DNA from: Lachnospiraceae bacterium
GTDB taxonomy: Bacteria > Bacillota_A > Clostridia > Lachnospirales > Lachnospiraceae
NCBI GenBank assembly: GCA_018365895.1
Contig: JAGZJD010000020.1
Coordinates: 1 to 38,312 of the forward strand
Length of the DNA: 38,312 nucleotides
Direction of reading: 5' to 3'
Within the stretch, counting starts at the first letter, position 1. Each line of letters opens with the position of its first letter. A program made the translations under genes and the position numbers. The notes beneath the pieces were generated by a model. It was not told the origin of the DNA and searched no databases. It worked only from the letters and a program-made list of their open reading frames with translations. Below, piece after piece: positions 1 to 7,330 of this stretch.

Positions 1-97
1 TTGTGTCCAACTCGTTCTGAAATCTCTTTAAAGAAATTTTCAGGGTTGTTGTCTATTGTTTAGTTATCAAGGTTCTCTGTCGTGTGACAGCTCATCT

Positions 98-126
98 AGC
101 TTATCATAACTGATTCGCTTTGTCAA
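98..126 (-). promoter_or_regulatory. rRNA-type promoter, proximal copy (reads off left edge)
   Basis: On the minus strand there is a -35 TTGACA (121-126), a 17-nt spacer and a -10 TAAGCT (98-103). Transcription would run leftward out of the window. The predicted leader (roughly 1-90) contains a CCTTGATAACTAAACAA stretch like the segment that precedes 16S rRNA genes in many Firmicutes, so an rRNA operon probably begins just beyond position 1. The -35 is consensus and the -10 is only moderate. The rRNA assignment is inferred, because no rRNA sequence is inside the window. Confidence 0.6.
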
Positions 127-181
127 GAACTTTTTTATTTTATTTTTTTCAAGTTCTTGTTGTCTTTGCGACAGCTCATTT

Positions 182-210
182 AGATTATCACATCTGTTTT
201 GCTTTGTCAA
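182..210 (-). promoter_or_regulatory. rRNA-type promoter, distal copy (reads off left edge)
   Basis: On the minus strand there is a -35 TTGACA (205-210), exactly 17 nt of spacer and a -10 TAATCT (182-187), preceded by TG at the extended -10 position. It is the stronger of two tandem promoters 84 bp apart that share sequence context. Tandem sigma-A promoters of this kind are typical upstream of rRNA operons in Firmicutes. Confidence 0.65.
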
Positions 211-267
211 GAAGTTTTTAAAAGTTTTTTGAAACTTTTTCATTCTTCCTTTTTCTGAAAAAAAGAG

Positions 268-355
268 CGGAGAAAGAGGGATTTGAACCCTCGCACGGCG
301 CGAACCGTCTACACCCTTAGCAGGGGCGCCTCTTCAGCCACTTGAGTATTTCTCC
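268..355 (-). tRNA. tRNA-Ser (anticodon GCT)
   Basis: The minus strand folds as a class II tRNA of about 88 nt. The acceptor GGAGAAA (349-355) pairs with TTTCTCC (269-275) and is followed by discriminator G. The anticodon loop CTGCTAA gives GCT, which reads AGC/AGU codons. A long variable arm is present, as expected for tRNA-Ser, and the T-loop region reads GGGTTCAAATCCC. No CCA is encoded. It sits between its own promoter and the rRNA-type promoters on the same strand, so readthrough into an rRNA operon is possible. Confidence 0.95.
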
Positions 356-401
356 TGAATTCTTATTTCCATATTTAACTGTGCATCACAGTGCAAAATG
401 T

Positions 402-430
402 ATTATACTAAACATATATTAATATGTCAA
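402..430 (-). promoter_or_regulatory. tRNA-Ser promoter
   Basis: Consensus -35 TTGACA (425-430), 17-nt spacer and consensus -10 TATAAT (402-407) lie on the minus strand. The start site should fall near 395, about 40 nt before the mature tRNA-Ser end. A perfect match in both boxes is what one expects for a stable-RNA gene. Confidence 0.88.
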
Positions 431-458
431 TGATTTTTTTATATTTTTTTGTTTTTTC

Positions 459-510
459 CATCAAAAAACAAGATATGGTGTTTATAAAATATCTTTCCAC
501 CATATCTTGT
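459..510 (-). terminator. Rho-independent terminator after plsC
   Basis: Positions 468-480 and 498-510 form a perfect 13-bp inverted repeat around a 17-nt loop. On the minus strand the stem is followed at once by a T run (463-468). It begins 17 nt past the plsC stop and insulates that operon from the tRNA-Ser promoter. Confidence 0.9.
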
Positions 511-526
511 CCTGTTATTTCTCTAT

Positions 527-1240
527 TTATTTTATGTGAGCATTGATTGTATCTTGAATTTGATTTTTTACCATTTCTGCAATTTCCGGTGTTTTCATAT
601 TTTTATATTCATCATATTCTATCGCCGGAAGAAAATGTACCTGCACTGTTACAGGTGCAGTACTGTTTGTATCAAATGGTTTGTAAGCATCTATCAGCGC
701 CACCGGTATAATTGGGCATTTTGCTTTGGTTGCTGCCTTGAAACTTCCGCCTTTAAATTCATTTACCTTATTTCCTTCTTTTGAGCGTGTTCCTTCTGCG
801 AAGATTAGATAATTTCTTCCTCTCTGCACTTCTTTCGTTACATCCATAATTACCTGCATTGATTGTCTCAGATCGTCTCTGTCAATCAAAAATGCCCTCA
901 TACAGGCAAATACCTGTTTTAAAAATGGTACGTTTCCCACTTCTTTTTTTGCTACAACGGAAAATGGTTTCGGACAGGATGCAACAATGGCCAGAACATC
1001 ATACATTCCCTGATGATTCGGGAAAAACATAAATCCTGACTGTTTCGGGATATTTTCTTCACCGTATGTTTCTATTGTTACATTTCCACCGATATTCGCT
1101 CGTTTTGTAATAAACCGCAGCATCTTGTAATGCTGTTCTTCTGTATACTTTTGTACATGGGAAGCATGGTAGCATAGCTTTACCCACATAAACGGTACCA
1201 GTATAATATTGCGAAGTACCATGATTAAAATTCTTTTCAT
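527..1240 (-). CDS. plsC: 1-acyl-sn-glycerol-3-phosphate acyltransferase (PlsC-like)
   Basis: A 237-residue membrane-associated acyltransferase that would transfer an acyl chain to lysophosphatidic acid to make phosphatidic acid for phospholipid synthesis. The catalytic HX4D motif is NHQGMYD (residues 75-81), and the substrate-binding EGTR motif is at 149-152. The N-terminal 25 residues are hydrophobic, consistent with membrane attachment. The length is normal for the family. The gene starts 25 bp after the fumarase beta subunit on the same strand with no visible promoter between them, so it is probably the last gene of that operon and ends at the terminator at 459-510. The exact acyl acceptor cannot be read from the sequence. 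Confidence 0.88.
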   Translation of the reverse strand: MKRILIMVLRNIILVPFMWVKLCYHASHVQKYTEEQHYKMLRFITKRANIGGNVTIETYGEENIPKQSGFMFFPNHQGMYDVLAIVASCPKPFSVVAKKEVGNVPFLKQVFACMRAFLIDRDDLRQSMQVIMDVTKEVQRGRNYLIFAEGTRSKEGNKVNEFKGGSFKAATKAKCPIIPVALIDAYKPFDTNSTAPVTVQVHFLPAIEYDEYKNMKTPEIAEMVKNQIQDTINAHIK

Positions 1241-1265
1241 TGCCCGCTATATCCCTTCTGTTCTT

Positions 1266-1820
1266 TTATTTTTCTGTCTGATATTCTAAAATGGCTGTTT
1301 CATAAAGATTATTGCCTTCACAATCTACTACAACAATTGCCGGAAGATTCTCTACTTCCAGACGACGGATTGCTTCTGTACCAAGATCATCATAGGCAAC
1401 TACTTCTGCATTTTTAATACATTTAGACAAAAGCGCCCCTGCTCCGCCCACTGCTGCAAAATATACAGAAGTATTACGGACAACTGCATCAATCACTTCT
1501 TTTGTACGTTTTCCTTTTCCAATCATTCCTGCAAGTCCCATATCAAGAAGCTTCGGTGTATACTTGTCCATCCGGCTTGCTGTTGTCGGTCCTGCAGAGC
1601 CAATCGGGCGCCCTTCTCGCGCCGGAGATGGACCCATGTAATAGATCATCTGTCCTGTCAGATCTACCGGAAGCTCCTCTCCTGCTTCGATTGTCTCAAT
1701 CATTCTCTTATGAGCTGCATCTCTTGCCGAATAAATCGTACCGCTTAAATATACATAATCTCCTGCTTTCAGACTCTTTACATCTTCTTTTGTAATCGGA
1801 ACTCGTATCTGTCTGTCCAT
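1266..1820 (-). CDS. fumB: Class I fumarate hydratase, beta subunit (or L-tartrate dehydratase beta)
   Basis: A 184-residue protein matching the C-terminal domain of class I [4Fe-4S] hydro-lyases, encoded separately as usual in Clostridia. The substrate-binding core is visible as YYMGPSPAREGRPIGSAGPTT (residues about 60-80), followed by the GKG and AAVGGAGAL segments typical of this domain. With the alpha subunit just upstream (12-bp gap) it would interconvert fumarate and malate. L-tartrate dehydratase has the same architecture and cannot be excluded, but fumarase is far commoner in this setting. The bacterial symbol usage (fumB, fumA C-terminal, ttdB) varies. Confidence 0.87.
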   Translation of the reverse strand: MDRQIRVPITKEDVKSLKAGDYVYLSGTIYSARDAAHKRMIETIEAGEELPVDLTGQMIYYMGPSPAREGRPIGSAGPTTASRMDKYTPKLLDMGLAGMIGKGKRTKEVIDAVVRNTSVYFAAVGGAGALLSKCIKNAEVVAYDDLGTEAIRRLEVENLPAIVVVDCEGNNLYETAILEYQTEK

Positions 1821-1832
1821 CTTTCTTTCCTC

Positions 1833-2675
1833 CTATATCACTTCTACCACATGTCGGTTTACATGACAGCAGATATTTACTGCCACCGGAAGTCCTGCTA
1901 TATGTGTCGGATAAGTGTTGATATTCACTGCAAGTGCTGTTGTTCTTCCACCCAGACCTCCAGGTCCGATTCCCAGTCCGTTAATTCTTCTTAAAAGTTC
2001 TTCTTCCATCTCTTTTACATATGGAATTTCGGAATGTGTTCCCGCTTCTCTCGTTAATGCCTGCTTTGCCATAAGCGCACATTTCTCAAATGTACCGCCG
2101 ATTCCAACTCCGACTACCATAGGAGGACACGCATTTGGTCCTGCATCCCGCACAGCTGTTAGAATCGCATCCTTCACACCTTCTATTCCATCTGCCGGCT
2201 TCAACATAAAAATACGGCTCATGTTTTCGCTGCCGAATCCTTTCGGTGCAACTGTAATTTTTACCTGATCCCCTGCCACAATTCTGCAGTGAATAACTGC
2301 CGGCGTATTATCATTTGTATTTTCTCTGATGAGCGGATCCTTTACAACTGATTTTCTCAAATATCCTTCTGTATAGCCCCGGCGTACCCCTTCATTTACC
2401 GCATCTTCCAGAAGTCCACCCTCCAGATGTACTTCCTGTCCGATTTCAAGAAATACAACTGCCATTCCTGTATCCTGACAGATTGGAATCATATCTTCTG
2501 CTGCGATTTTCAGGTTCTCCTGAAGTTGTCCAAGAATCTTCTTTCCGAGCTGAGATTCTTCTTTCGCCTCTGCCTGCTTCATAATTCTGTCCATATCTTC
2601 TGAAAGAAAATGATTGGCTCTGATACACATTTCTCTGACGCGCTCTGTGATTTCACTTACCTGTATGTTTCGCAC
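1833..2675 (-). CDS. fumA: Class I fumarate hydratase, alpha subunit (or L-tartrate dehydratase alpha)
   Basis: The [4Fe-4S]-bearing subunit of an oxygen-labile class I fumarase. Likely cluster cysteines are C66 (ICQDTG), C183 (NACPP) and C269 or C270 (NICCH) near the C-terminus, a spacing that fits the three ligands known from this family. I place the start at the GTG at 2675, giving MRNIQVSEITE, because AAGGGAAGG lies 9 nt upstream. The open frame continues to a TTG at 2702, but that extension is not typical of the family. A promoter at 2726-2754 drives the fumarase-plsC operon. Confidence 0.88.
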   Translation of the reverse strand: MRNIQVSEITERVREMCIRANHFLSEDMDRIMKQAEAKEESQLGKKILGQLQENLKIAAEDMIPICQDTGMAVVFLEIGQEVHLEGGLLEDAVNEGVRRGYTEGYLRKSVVKDPLIRENTNDNTPAVIHCRIVAGDQVKITVAPKGFGSENMSRIFMLKPADGIEGVKDAILTAVRDAGPNACPPMVVGVGIGGTFEKCALMAKQALTREAGTHSEIPYVKEMEEELLRRINGLGIGPGGLGGRTTALAVNINTYPTHIAGLPVAVNICCHVNRHVVEVI

Positions 2676-2725
2676 CTCTCTATACCTTCCCTTCTGCAGC
2701 AATTGCTGCTCTCGTACTAAGTTTT

Positions 2726-2754
2726 ATTATATTACAGAATGATTGTGGCGACAA
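2726..2754 (-). promoter_or_regulatory. Promoter of the fumarase-plsC operon
   Basis: On the minus strand, -35 TTGTCG (2749-2754), a 17-nt spacer and -10 TATAAT (2726-2731). It overlaps the 3' end of the upstream reductase-PucR fusion gene, with a predicted start near 2719, about 45 nt before the fumarase alpha GTG. Fumarase may therefore be expressed independently of the regulator genes above it. Confidence 0.6.
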
Positions 2755-4883
2755 GTAGTGTACTGCTCAACTTCCATCACAAGGAAGAGACGTTCGCACT
2801 CAATTCCGTCTTTCTCATCTATATCTATAATTTCATTTAATCTGGCAATTCTCGGCAGAAGTGTATTTCGATGAATCTTAAGCTTTGCCGCTGTCTGGCT
2901 TACATTTCTCTTCATTCTAAGATACCAATACAGTGTTTCATACAAATCTCTTCCCTTTTCTTCATCCTCTTTTTTAACTTTTTCCAATGCTTCTGCATAT
3001 AAAGATCCTTTTGCCATTTCCCTGCCAATATAGGATACTGCCAGCTCATGATAGTACTGTTCTGTCAAATGTATTCTCATACGCGTCTTTTTCTTCTGCA
3101 CAAATCCCATAATATCTTTCTGGATCTTATAATTTTCTTCTTTTTGCGTTGCATCTGCAAATCCATTGCCAATTAATATTTTTCCTTCCAGATTTTCTAT
3201 CCCTTTCAGATATTTAATAATCTGATTTCTATCTTTTTGTCCGTGAATCCCAGACAAAAACACGCTCTTTTGCTCTGGATAATGCAATTTCCCCTGAAAA
3301 TTCTTATTTGTTTCTAAATACTCATATATTCTTTTTAAGTCTATTGACTTTTCGCCGATAATCCACATGAAATCCGGTATTTCCTTTTTCTGCTTTTCTC
3401 GACTATGTTCTTGCATCTGATATCCCTTAACAAGAATATCCAATAATTTTTCTACAATTGTCTTTTTTTTCCCAGCCGTTACATAACCAGCAAGCTTTAC
3501 CCCATCTCCATCAGGATATCTTACAATTTCATTTTCCTTCGTACATACAGACTTTTCCTTGCCAAATGCAAATTGTTCCATTCCATTTTCATCATAAATA
3601 CAAAATGCTACACCAGAATATTCACTGATCTCCCTCATGATCTCATGCATGCAACGATTCCCTGTCAGGCCTGTCAGCATGATCTTATAGCAGTAATTTA
3701 TATCAAGCAGTTCTTTTTCTTGACTGTCATTTTCAATCATCTCAATAAATGCGGCAAGTCTTGTATTCATTTGCCCTGTATCTCCTTGAGAATAATCTGT
3801 TGTAATACAAATATAAGGCAAATGTTTCTCTTCATTTACAAATTTACGAATATAAAAAGATTCTGCCCCTGTCGCATGACAGCCCTGCAATACAACTTCT
3901 ACAACTCCGTCTACATGATATTCATCTATAATCTCGCCAAGAAGGTCTATCCGATTATCATTTGGCGTCATAATAGAACAGCCAGTTGACAGATATTTTT
4001 GTGCAATTGCCCCATAAATATCTTCTGTATCTTCTTCCACCATCGTAGACAAGGCTCTTACCCCGCTGCAATTTTCTGTCGCAACAACAACGCCTCCCTG
4101 ATTTTCAATTGTACGGATAACTTTCATGCTATCGCCATTGACTGGACAACCGGTAATCAGAATTCTTGGACGCTTTTCAAGTCTGTTTCCATTTCTGTAT
4201 TCTTCCAGTATTTTATCTCTGACATCATCGATCACATCCGGCGATGTTTCATAATCAAACCGGTATTTACATCCAAGCACAATTTTTTGTATATTTTCTC
4301 CAGGGATTGGCGCCGGATCCAGCTTCATAACTTCACACAGACGTTTCAAAGACATACGAATTCTATTATTCAGACGCACTGCATCGCGCAATTTTTGTTC
4401 TGTAATAACTACATGAAAAAATTCTTCAAGAAATTCCTTTGTTCTAATGATTTCCTCTTTCCAAAACCGATGTGCTCTCTCAGACTGACTGTTTGGAAGT
4501 TCCATAATAAATACCGGCTTACTCTCAGCCATCATCTCATACATTTTTTTCTTGCCGTCACATGTTGTTTCTCCGATAACCAGATCTGCAAAATGAAACA
4601 ACGGACATTTATCTTCTACAGCGAATCCATAGCTTGATTTTACTAGTGGACACATACTTTTCGGCATGTACTTCTCTGCCGACGGAATCGTTTCATTTGA
4701 AAATGAACATAAAGCCACCGGAATTGCCCCTGCTGCAATAGCAAGCTCCGGTGGAAAATATGCACAATACATACCGACGACAGCCTTTCCTCTGTCTTTA
4801 TATTCTTTAATCTCCAAAAAAGCCTTCTGCCGTTGTTCTTCAAATTGCTCAAATATTTCCGGTAAATCCTGTACCAGTTTCAT
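2727..4883 (-). CDS. Double-cubane-type 2-hydroxyacyl-CoA dehydratase-like reductase fused to a PucR-type regulator
   Basis: A 718-residue two-part protein. Residues about 1-385 match the HgdB/YjiM-like family, recently described as double-cubane-cluster reductases. Cysteines at the positions characteristic of that family are present (C39, C59, C78, C93, C108, then C246 in ITGCP, C272 in TENC, C302, C335 in QGCH), so the Fe-S site looks intact. From about residue 394 (DINYCYKIM) to the end it resembles a PucR-family regulator and closes with a PucR C-terminal helix-turn-helix (about 646-707; QTAAKLKIHRNTL). I use the ATG at 4883, with AAGAGG 7 nt upstream, rather than the ATG at 4922. The gene then overlaps the upstream PucR gene by 35 nt, suggesting translational coupling. 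The fusion is unusual. It may be a redox- or substrate-sensing transcription factor, or a reductase tethered to its own regulator. No HgdC-type ATPase activator gene is in the window. Confidence 0.85.
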   Translation of the reverse strand: MKLVQDLPEIFEQFEEQRQKAFLEIKEYKDRGKAVVGMYCAYFPPELAIAAGAIPVALCSFSNETIPSAEKYMPKSMCPLVKSSYGFAVEDKCPLFHFADLVIGETTCDGKKKMYEMMAESKPVFIMELPNSQSERAHRFWKEEIIRTKEFLEEFFHVVITEQKLRDAVRLNNRIRMSLKRLCEVMKLDPAPIPGENIQKIVLGCKYRFDYETSPDVIDDVRDKILEEYRNGNRLEKRPRILITGCPVNGDSMKVIRTIENQGGVVVATENCSGVRALSTMVEEDTEDIYGAIAQKYLSTGCSIMTPNDNRIDLLGEIIDEYHVDGVVEVVLQGCHATGAESFYIRKFVNEEKHLPYICITTDYSQGDTGQMNTRLAAFIEMIENDSQEKELLDINYCYKIMLTGLTGNRCMHEIMREISEYSGVAFCIYDENGMEQFAFGKEKSVCTKENEIVRYPDGDGVKLAGYVTAGKKKTIVEKLLDILVKGYQMQEHSREKQKKEIPDFMWIIGEKSIDLKRIYEYLETNKNFQGKLHYPEQKSVFLSGIHGQKDRNQIIKYLKGIENLEGKILIGNGFADATQKEENYKIQKDIMGFVQKKKTRMRIHLTEQYYHELAVSYIGREMAKGSLYAEALEKVKKEDEEKGRDLYETLYWYLRMKRNVSQTAAKLKIHRNTLLPRIARLNEIIDIDEKDGIECERLFLVMEVEQYTTCRHNHSVI

Positions 4884-6060
4884 AAATTGCCTCTTTTCCC
4901 TGACTCTGCCTTGAAATGTCATTCATCAAAATAAATGATAAAATTCCTCTTGATATCTCTATGTCATTAAAATCTATTTCTAAACACTCTCTAATCTGTT
5001 TTAGTCTGTATACAAGTGTATTTCTATGTATGTGCAGCATCTTAGCTGCTACTGTTATATTATTTCCACAAAGCAAATACATTTTCAGTGTTTCATACAA
5101 CTCTGTATGGTTCCTTTCATCTTCTAAAAGCAATCTGTGAATAGAATAATCATGAAGTCCTGCTTTCTCAATCAGTGGCAAGGTACACATATAAAGTCCC
5201 TGCATCGACCATTCTTCTTCCCGCTTCATTTTATTCCCGCCTTCCACATCATTGACAAGAGATATTCTTCTTAAAATATCTTTCTTCCCTGTACAAAGTT
5301 CTAAGTGGGAAAAAGGCTCACTGACACAACATCGGAATCCACATGATTCTATTGTCTTATATACATCCTCCGCATCACTTTCTGATATATGATAGCACAA
5401 TGCAATGATCTCCTTCGGAGTCTCATAAAAATACATATAATTCCACATCTGTTTCATCTCACAAAAAAGTTCCGCATCCTGCACGCCTTCTTTCTGGCAA
5501 AGTATTACGATATAATTTCCTTCCGGAAATGGACGAATTTCATTAATTTCTCTACTATTTTCAAAAAGTGTCCAACCGGTTATCTGTTCCCTGAAACTTT
5601 GATATATCACCTTCTGGCTTTGTTCTTCTTCCAAATACTTTCTGATTGTCTGCCTCATTATCTCTATCAGCTCTTTAAAAAATATATCATCATCTTCTTC
5701 TGTGATCAAAATTACATATCCACAGATGCCGCGATTACCGTACACCGGTTCCATATATACCATATGAGTATTCGGAATCAATCTTCTTTGAGAAATTGCT
5801 TTTAGATTGCTGAGTGTAAGATGACCACACGTAAAAGAATCCTCTAATGTCTTCACAAGTTCTGTATCCGTATCATTTTCGTATAATTTTTCTGCGCTCA
5901 AATCACAAAAACAGAAACCTGACAATATCTTGCCGGTTTCTGTCACAAATGCTATTGTTGAATTTGTATAAGCGCCTATTTTTTCTGCAATCGTTTTAAG
6001 AACAGGCTTCTCCAGCATAGCTTCAAATATAATTTTGTAACAGACATCGATTTCGTACAT
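4849..6060 (-). CDS. PucR-family transcriptional regulator
   Basis: A 403-residue regulator. The N-terminal ~300 residues are a probable sensor region. The C-terminus has the PucR-type helix-turn-helix (LYETLKMYLLCGNNITVAAK, then MLHIHRNTLVYRLKQI). PucR-type proteins usually control purine, amino-acid or other nitrogen-compound catabolism. The ATG at 6060 is chosen because GAGGTGAT lies just upstream and because the promoter at 6082-6110 lies inside the longer open frame that begins at 6123. Its start (YEIDVCYKIIFEAM) aligns with the beginning of the regulator half of the downstream fusion protein, so the two are paralogues. It lies directly downstream of the importer/amidohydrolase/lyase operon and is a candidate controller of it. 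Confidence 0.85.
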   Translation of the reverse strand: MYEIDVCYKIIFEAMLEKPVLKTIAEKIGAYTNSTIAFVTETGKILSGFCFCDLSAEKLYENDTDTELVKTLEDSFTCGHLTLSNLKAISQRRLIPNTHMVYMEPVYGNRGICGYVILITEEDDDIFFKELIEIMRQTIRKYLEEEQSQKVIYQSFREQITGWTLFENSREINEIRPFPEGNYIVILCQKEGVQDAELFCEMKQMWNYMYFYETPKEIIALCYHISESDAEDVYKTIESCGFRCCVSEPFSHLELCTGKKDILRRISLVNDVEGGNKMKREEEWSMQGLYMCTLPLIEKAGLHDYSIHRLLLEDERNHTELYETLKMYLLCGNNITVAAKMLHIHRNTLVYRLKQIRECLEIDFNDIEISRGILSFILMNDISRQSQGKEAIYETGTGFTGNI

Positions 6061-6081
6061 ATCTATCACCTCATTATGGTT

Positions 6082-6110
6082 ATTATTCCGTAGAAATGAA
6101 TATCTGTCAA
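6082..6110 (-). promoter_or_regulatory. Promoter of the PucR / reductase-PucR operon
   Basis: On the minus strand, consensus -35 TTGACA (6105-6110), 17-nt spacer and -10 AATAAT (6082-6087). The predicted start near 6075 leaves a very short leader before the ATG at 6060. This separates the two regulator genes transcriptionally from the catabolic operon upstream, although readthrough is possible because I see no convincing terminator between them. Confidence 0.8.
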
Positions 6111-6162
6111 ATAGAAAATCCACTCGCTGTTATTGATACTTATAGATTAACTCTATATCATA

Positions 6163-7329
6163 CTACACTGTTTTGAGATACTTTGCCAATACATTCACCG
6201 TAATCTCTACATTTTCCAGAGATGTTGCCAGATTAATGCGGATATGTGTTCCAAAGCGCTTTCCTCCAAACCAGTCGCCAAAGTCTACAGCAAGTCTACA
6301 TTTCTTCTGAACAACTTCTTTTACCTTTTCTGCCGGTATATAAGCGCCGAGATCTACCCAACATAAATAAGTTCCTTCAAGTGGTGTCACAACTGCTTTT
6401 GGAAGCTTTTGGGCAAGTTCCTCCTTCAAGTATTCAAAATTCTCATAAATCTGTTTTTTTACCTGTTCTAACCATTCTGCACCACCTTCATAAGCAGCTT
6501 GAGCAGCAATATAACCGAATGCACTTCCTCCAAGCACACGATTGCCCGTTGTATATACATCCCATTTCTCACGAAGCTCTTCATCTGCGATAATGACAAT
6601 AGAATTCTGTCCGCCTGCCAGATTAAATGTTTTAGACGGAGCAGCTAGCATTACCATCAAATCACGATACTCTTCAAAACACAGTGATGGAGTATGCTGA
6701 TGATTTCCAAATATAAGATCCTGATGGATTTCATCGGAAATAATATACACCTGATGCTTTCTGCAGATTTCAAATATTTTTGCAAGCTCTTCCTTCTTCC
6801 ATACCCTTCCTACAGGATTATGCGGAGAGCAAAGGATAAAAAGCTTTACATGCTCTTCATCTATCTGTTTTTCAAAATCTTCATAGTTAATCTGGTAATG
6901 TCCCCCATCACAGATGAGATCGGAACATATCAATCTTCTATTGTTATTTTTTACTGCATTTAAAAATGGATAGTATACCGGTGTATTGACGATGACAGCC
7001 TCGCCTGGTTCTGTCAACATTTGTACAAGCCAATGGAATCCAGCTACTACTCCCGGTGAAAAACGGATCCACTCTTTCTTAATGACTAGATTATGATGCT
7101 CCCTCTCCCAATTGATGAAGGACCGATAATACTCCTCCGGAACTTTGTAATAGCCATAAACTCCTGATTCCACATATTCTTTTAAAGCATCGATCACACA
7201 TGAAGCTGTCTTAAAATCCATATCGGCCACCCACATTGCGTGAAGTCCTTCTTCGCCAAACATTCCGGTCTGACCATCCCACTTGTTGCAATTTGTATTA
7301 CGCCGATCAACATAAACAAGTTTTTCCAT
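6163..7329 (-). CDS. MalY/PatB-type PLP-dependent C-S beta-lyase or aminotransferase
   Basis: A 388-residue fold-type I PLP enzyme of the MalY/PatB group, which cleave the C-S bond of cystathionine or other cysteine S-conjugates to give a thiol, pyruvate and ammonia. The PLP lysine is K233 in PSKTFNLAG. SPHNPVGR (168-175) and SDEIHQDL (198-205, Asp199 contacting the pyridine nitrogen) are the other PLP-site motifs. The N-terminal WVADMDF is characteristic of MalY/PatB rather than of ordinary aspartate aminotransferases. It starts 1 bp after the amidohydrolase stop, so the two are almost certainly translated from one message. The substrate is unknown. A role after deacylation of an imported cysteine derivative fits the operon. 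Confidence 0.87.
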   Translation of the reverse strand: MEKLVYVDRRNTNCNKWDGQTGMFGEEGLHAMWVADMDFKTASCVIDALKEYVESGVYGYYKVPEEYYRSFINWEREHHNLVIKKEWIRFSPGVVAGFHWLVQMLTEPGEAVIVNTPVYYPFLNAVKNNNRRLICSDLICDGGHYQINYEDFEKQIDEEHVKLFILCSPHNPVGRVWKKEELAKIFEICRKHQVYIISDEIHQDLIFGNHQHTPSLCFEEYRDLMVMLAAPSKTFNLAGGQNSIVIIADEELREKWDVYTTGNRVLGGSAFGYIAAQAAYEGGAEWLEQVKKQIYENFEYLKEELAQKLPKAVVTPLEGTYLCWVDLGAYIPAEKVKEVVQKKCRLAVDFGDWFGGKRFGTHIRINLATSLENVEITVNVLAKYLKTV

Positions 7330-7330
7330 C

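Larger units (their letters stand above)
86..220. repeat. Tandem promoter repeat (two ~51-bp copies)
   Basis: Copies at about 86-136 and 170-220 match at roughly 43 of 51 positions. They share GACAGCTCAT at one end and GCTTTGTCAAGAA at the other. Each copy contains one complete minus-strand promoter, so the repeat is best explained as duplication of an rRNA promoter module rather than a mobile element. Confidence 0.7.

Noticed and set aside
3999..4637. 212-codon open frame on the plus strand
   Set aside because: It is antisense to the reductase-PucR fusion, has no RBS and a Cys/Phe/His-rich composition typical of a shadow frame. The minus-strand gene has clear domains.
6061..6123. N-terminal extension of the PucR regulator to 6123
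   Set aside because: The extension would contain the consensus promoter at 6082-6110, and a strong RBS sits before the ATG at 6060.
6142..6157. TATAGA/TCTATA hairpin after the C-S lyase as a terminator
   Set aside because: The stem is only 6 AT pairs and no T run follows on the minus strand.
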